From assembly GCA_020048295.1 (NCBI GenBank), contig JAIFMT010000124.1, forward strand, positions 1 to 16,729: a stretch of 16,729 nt of DNA, written 5' to 3'. The stretch's first letter is position 1. Each line of letters opens with the position of its first letter. Under the pieces are notes generated by a model, which worked only from the letters and a program-made list of their open reading frames with translations, did not search any database and had not been told where the DNA came from. Positions 14,509-16,729 of the stretch are shown here, piece after piece. The translations under genes were made by a program, and so were the position numbers. The stretch is from Rhodoferax sp. (GTDB lineage Bacteria > Pseudomonadota > Gammaproteobacteria > Burkholderiales > Burkholderiaceae).

Positions 14509-15042
14509 TCAGCGCGTCGCACCACGGTCGGCTGCCACTTCGGCCTGGCGCAGCTGCCGTGCCAGCGCGTTGAGCACGGCGTTGACGTATTTGTGGCCGT
14601 CGGTGCCGCCAAATTCTTTGGCCAACTCAATGCACTCGTTAAGCACCACGCGCCACGGCACGTCGGGGCAGTACTGAAATTCATAAACGCCAATCCACAT
14701 GGCGGCGTGCTCGACCGGCGAAATTTCGCTTAACGGGCGATCCAGCACCGGCTGAATCTGCGCGTCCAGTGCCAGCGCGTGCTCGGCACAGCCGTGCAGC
14801 AGGGCAGCAAAATGCAGCACATCCGATTTGGAAAAACCGGCCAGTTCGCGGGTGAAGAGGTCAACGTCGGTCACGTCATTTTTGCCGACCAACACCTGGT
14901 ACAAGCCCTGCAAGGCAAATTCGCGAGAACGTGCACGCGGTGATTTGCTGGCCGCCTTGAGCACACCGGTGCTGGTCAGCCCCTTGCGTGACTGGCGCGG
15001 CGGCCGGGTGGAGGCGGGCGCGGGGTGGCTGGAGTCCGTCAT
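14509..15042 (-). CDS. nusB: Transcription antitermination factor NusB
   Basis: Cytoplasmic RNA-binding factor that, with NusE (S10), NusA and NusG, prevents premature termination in rRNA operons by binding boxA RNA. The 177-residue product is longer than E. coli NusB (139) because of a Ser/Pro/Arg/Lys-rich N-terminal tail (about residues 1-38) before the conserved start [14 protein letters not shown]. The C-terminal core reads [29 protein letters not shown]. The ATG at 15042 overlaps the ribH stop (ATGA). The ribH-nusB order is the common riboflavin-operon arrangement. Confidence 0.96.
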   Translation of the reverse strand: MTDSSHPAPASTRPPRQSRKGLTSTGVLKAASKSPRARSREFALQGLYQVLVGKNDVTDVDLFTRELAGFSKSDVLHFAALLHGCAEHALALDAQIQPVLDRPLSEISPVEHAAMWIGVYEFQYCPDVPWRVVLNECIELAKEFGGTDGHKYVNAVLNALARQLRQAEVAADRGATR

Positions 15043-15515
15043 TGAATGCCTTTCAGCAGGTTGGCCATTTCAACGGCCACACGGGCCGCGTCGCGCCCCT
15101 TGTCGGTTTGCCGCGCCACGGCCTGTTCCAGTGTTTCGGTGGTCAAAATGGCGTTGGCAATGGGCAACTGGTAATCCAGTGCCACACGGCTGACACCGGC
15201 ACCTGACTCGTTGGCCACCAGCTCGAAATGGTAGGTTTCGCCACGGATGATGCAACCCAGCGCAATCAGCGCGTCGTAGTCGAGTTTTTCAGCCAGCGCC
15301 ATCAGCGCGACCGGCACTTCAAGTGCACCGGGCACTTGCACCAGCTTGATTTGATTGGGTTGTACGCCCAGTTTGATCAGCTCTTCCTGGCAGGCTTGCG
15401 CCAGCGCATCGGTGATGCCGGCGTTAAAGCGCGCCTGCACAATGCCGATGGCAAGGTTTTTGCCGTTCAGGCGGGGGTCGGTGGCATCTGGCGTGCCTTG
15501 GTCAGCGATCAGCAT
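15039..15515 (-). CDS. ribH: 6,7-dimethyl-8-ribityllumazine synthase
   Basis: Condenses 5-amino-6-ribitylamino-uracil with 3,4-dihydroxy-2-butanone 4-phosphate (the RibB product) to give 6,7-dimethyl-8-ribityllumazine, the penultimate riboflavin step. The 158 residues have the substrate-binding ARFN (28-31), VPGALEVP (61-68) and [14 protein letters not shown] (85-98), with the catalytic His at residue 96. Length is normal. It begins 32 bp downstream of ribBX, whose product supplies its substrate, and overlaps nusB by 4 bp. No strong SD precedes the ATG. Confidence 0.96.
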   Translation of the reverse strand: MLIADQGTPDATDPRLNGKNLAIGIVQARFNAGITDALAQACQEELIKLGVQPNQIKLVQVPGALEVPVALMALAEKLDYDALIALGCIIRGETYHFELVANESGAGVSRVALDYQLPIANAILTTETLEQAVARQTDKGRDAARVAVEMANLLKGIQ

Positions 15516-15547
15516 GGTGTTGTTTCAGGTGAAAAATAAAGAAAAAC

Positions 15548-16663
15548 TCAAGGCGCGACATAGCCGACGATTTCAAGGCCATAGCCGGTCATGCTGGGCA
15601 TGCGCCGCGGGTTGCCCATGAGTTTCATTTTGTGAACCCCGACATCGCGCAGGATTTGTGCGCCGATGCCGTAGTTGCGCAAGTCCAGGCGGCCGCGTTG
15701 CGGGCCATGGCTGGCGGTGGCGGTGCCGTCAAACTGGGCCAGCAGTTGCGCGCCGCTTTCGCCACAGTTCAGAAAAATCACCACGCCCTTGCCCTCGGCG
15801 GCCACGCGGGCCAGGCTGGCATCCAGGCTCCATGAATGCATGGTGCGGCCGACCTCCAGTGCGTCCAGCACCGACAAGGGCTCGTGCACCCGCGCCAGCA
15901 CCGGCTCATCAGCGGCCCAAGTGCCTTTGACCAGTGCCAAATGCACGCCGTGGGCGGTTTTGTCCTTGAAGGCGTGGGCGGTGAACTCGCCCACGGCGGT
16001 TTTGAGGGGCCGGGTGCCCACATGCTCTACCAGCGACTCCACCCGGCTGCGGTGGTGAATCAGGTCGGCAATGGTGCCGATTTTCAGGCCGTGTTCGGCG
16101 GCGAACAGTTGCAGATCGGGCAGCCGGGCCATGGTGCCGTCGTCGTTCATGATTTCGCAGATCATCGCCGCCGGTGCGCAGCCGGCCATGCCAGCGAGGT
16201 CGCAACCGGCTTCGGTGTGGCCGGCGCGCATCAGCACGCCGCCATCGACCGCCTGCAAGGGAAATATGTGCCCGGGTTGCACCAGGTCTTCGGGTTGCGC
16301 GTTTTTGGCGACTGCAGCCTGGATGGTGCGCGCCCGGTCGGCGGCTGAAATGCCGGTGGTGACACCTTCTGCGGCTTCAATTGACACGGTGAACGCGGTG
16401 CCTTTCTTGTCGCCGTTGCGCGCGGTCATGGGTGGCAATTGCAGGCGCTCGCAGCGCTCGCGGGTGAGGGTCAGGCAGATCAGGCCACGGCCAAAACGCG
16501 CCATGAAATTGACGGCTTCGGCAGTCACATGCTCGGCGGCCATGATCAGGTCGCCTTCGTTTTCGCGGTCTTCTTCGTCAACCAGAATCACCATGCGGCC
16601 GGCCCGCATGTCGGCAATGATGTCTTCAACAGGCGATATCGCCACAGGGGAGGGTGTTGTCAT
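15548..16663 (-). CDS. ribBX: 3,4-dihydroxy-2-butanone 4-phosphate synthase with degenerate GTP cyclohydrolase II domain
   Basis: The N-terminal RibB domain (about residues 10-205) converts ribulose-5-phosphate into 3,4-dihydroxy-2-butanone 4-phosphate for riboflavin synthesis. The acidic catalytic/metal loop EEDRENEGD is at 30-38, and VTTGISAADR and the GHTEA motif (148-152) are intact. The C-terminal domain (about 205-371) aligns in position with GTP cyclohydrolase II (RibA) but lacks the zinc-binding C-x10-C-x-C cysteines; the equivalent stretch reads VLDALEVGRTMHSWSLDASL. This matches the RibBX variant known from many Proteobacteria, where a separate active RibA is required elsewhere. The frame is open to 16714 (GTG), but the ATG at 16663 fits the family start (SPVEDIIADM). 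371 residues from this start. An upstream element shared with prfB lies 42 bp before the ATG. Confidence 0.93.
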   Translation of the reverse strand: MTTPSPVAISPVEDIIADMRAGRMVILVDEEDRENEGDLIMAAEHVTAEAVNFMARFGRGLICLTLTRERCERLQLPPMTARNGDKKGTAFTVSIEAAEGVTTGISAADRARTIQAAVAKNAQPEDLVQPGHIFPLQAVDGGVLMRAGHTEAGCDLAGMAGCAPAAMICEIMNDDGTMARLPDLQLFAAEHGLKIGTIADLIHHRSRVESLVEHVGTRPLKTAVGEFTAHAFKDKTAHGVHLALVKGTWAADEPVLARVHEPLSVLDALEVGRTMHSWSLDASLARVAAEGKGVVIFLNCGESGAQLLAQFDGTATASHGPQRGRLDLRNYGIGAQILRDVGVHKMKLMGNPRRMPSMTGYGLEIVGYVAP

Positions 16664-16682
16664 GAGGGATTGGGGTAAAAGA

Positions 16683-16703
16683 TGCCATGGGTGACCAATG
16701 GCA
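16683..16703. repeat. Inverted repeat in the ribBX leader
   Basis: TGCCAT (16683-16688) and ATGGCA (16698-16703) form a 6-bp stem around a 9-nt loop that contains a further GGT/ACC pairing. It lies 20-40 bp upstream of the ribBX ATG. Not recognisable as an FMN riboswitch, which is far larger and would extend beyond the visible 66-bp leader. Confidence 0.5.
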
Positions 16704-16704
16704 C

Positions 16705-16720
16705 ATTTTCGCACGCCCGC
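16705..16720 (-). promoter_or_regulatory. Candidate promoter core upstream of ribBX
   Basis: The - strand reads GCGGGCGTGCGAAAAT, 42 bp before the ribBX ATG. It is nearly identical to the prfB-upstream copy at 6705-6720. GAAAAT is a possible -10 element. The corresponding -35 region would fall close to the window edge, so it cannot be fully assessed. Confidence 0.4.
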
Positions 16721-16729
16721 TGGCAGCCA

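Noticed and set aside
16664..16729. FMN riboswitch upstream of ribBX
   Set aside because: Only 66 bp of leader is visible, too short for the RFN element, and no RFN core bases were recognised.

Overview
The window (16.7 kb, GC-rich) looks like chromosomal DNA of a beta-proteobacterium of the order Burkholderiales, most likely a Comamonadaceae member of the Rhodoferax/Polaromonas type. This rests on protein flavour (MCP HAMP region, RF2, FBPase, TolQRA, a RibB with a degenerate RibA-like tail), gene order and short dispersed repeats. No sequence search was run. Apart from a partial chemotaxis receptor at the left edge (+ strand), every gene lies on the - strand and is tightly packed with many 1-17 bp overlaps. 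There is no gene-free stretch over 300 bases, and no tRNA, rRNA, CRISPR array, integrase or transposase was seen.

Layout from left to right. At 1-1022 (+) is a methyl-accepting chemotaxis protein broken by an apparent 19-nt deletion at its signalling tip. It converges on a - strand block read from right to left: prfB (RF2, with a programmed +1 frameshift) > HAD phosphatase > pepN (aminopeptidase N) > fbp (fructose-1,6-bisphosphatase), at 1054-6662. Next (6733-10310) is a two-gene unit, a di-haem cytochrome c peroxidase whose stop overlaps the start of a membrane-bound PAS-GGDEF-EAL protein. The EAL half looks catalytically complete and the GGDEF half degenerate (GRDEF). Next (10549-14351) is an aminotransferase > ybgC > tolQ > tolR > tolA run, the envelope-integrity operon without tolB/pal in view. 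The right end (14509-16663) is ribBX > ribH > nusB, the common riboflavin/NusB cluster; its RibB carries a RibA-like domain lacking the zinc cysteines.

The main unexplained feature is a 44-bp repeat with four copies in one orientation (2981, 5505, 10504, 14374), all exactly the same length. Two copies are noncoding, one directly after tolA and one between nusB and the aminotransferase gene. The other two are read in the same frame inside proteins: a loop of PepN and the extreme N-terminus of the HAD protein. A second shared signal is a near-identical 16-bp element 42-43 bp upstream of the prfB and ribBX start codons, a candidate promoter core.

The genes form housekeeping modules (translation termination, peptide turnover, gluconeogenesis, riboflavin synthesis, Tol envelope machinery). 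Between them sits one accessory signalling pair (peroxidase plus cyclic-di-GMP enzyme), the best candidate here for a little-described functional link.
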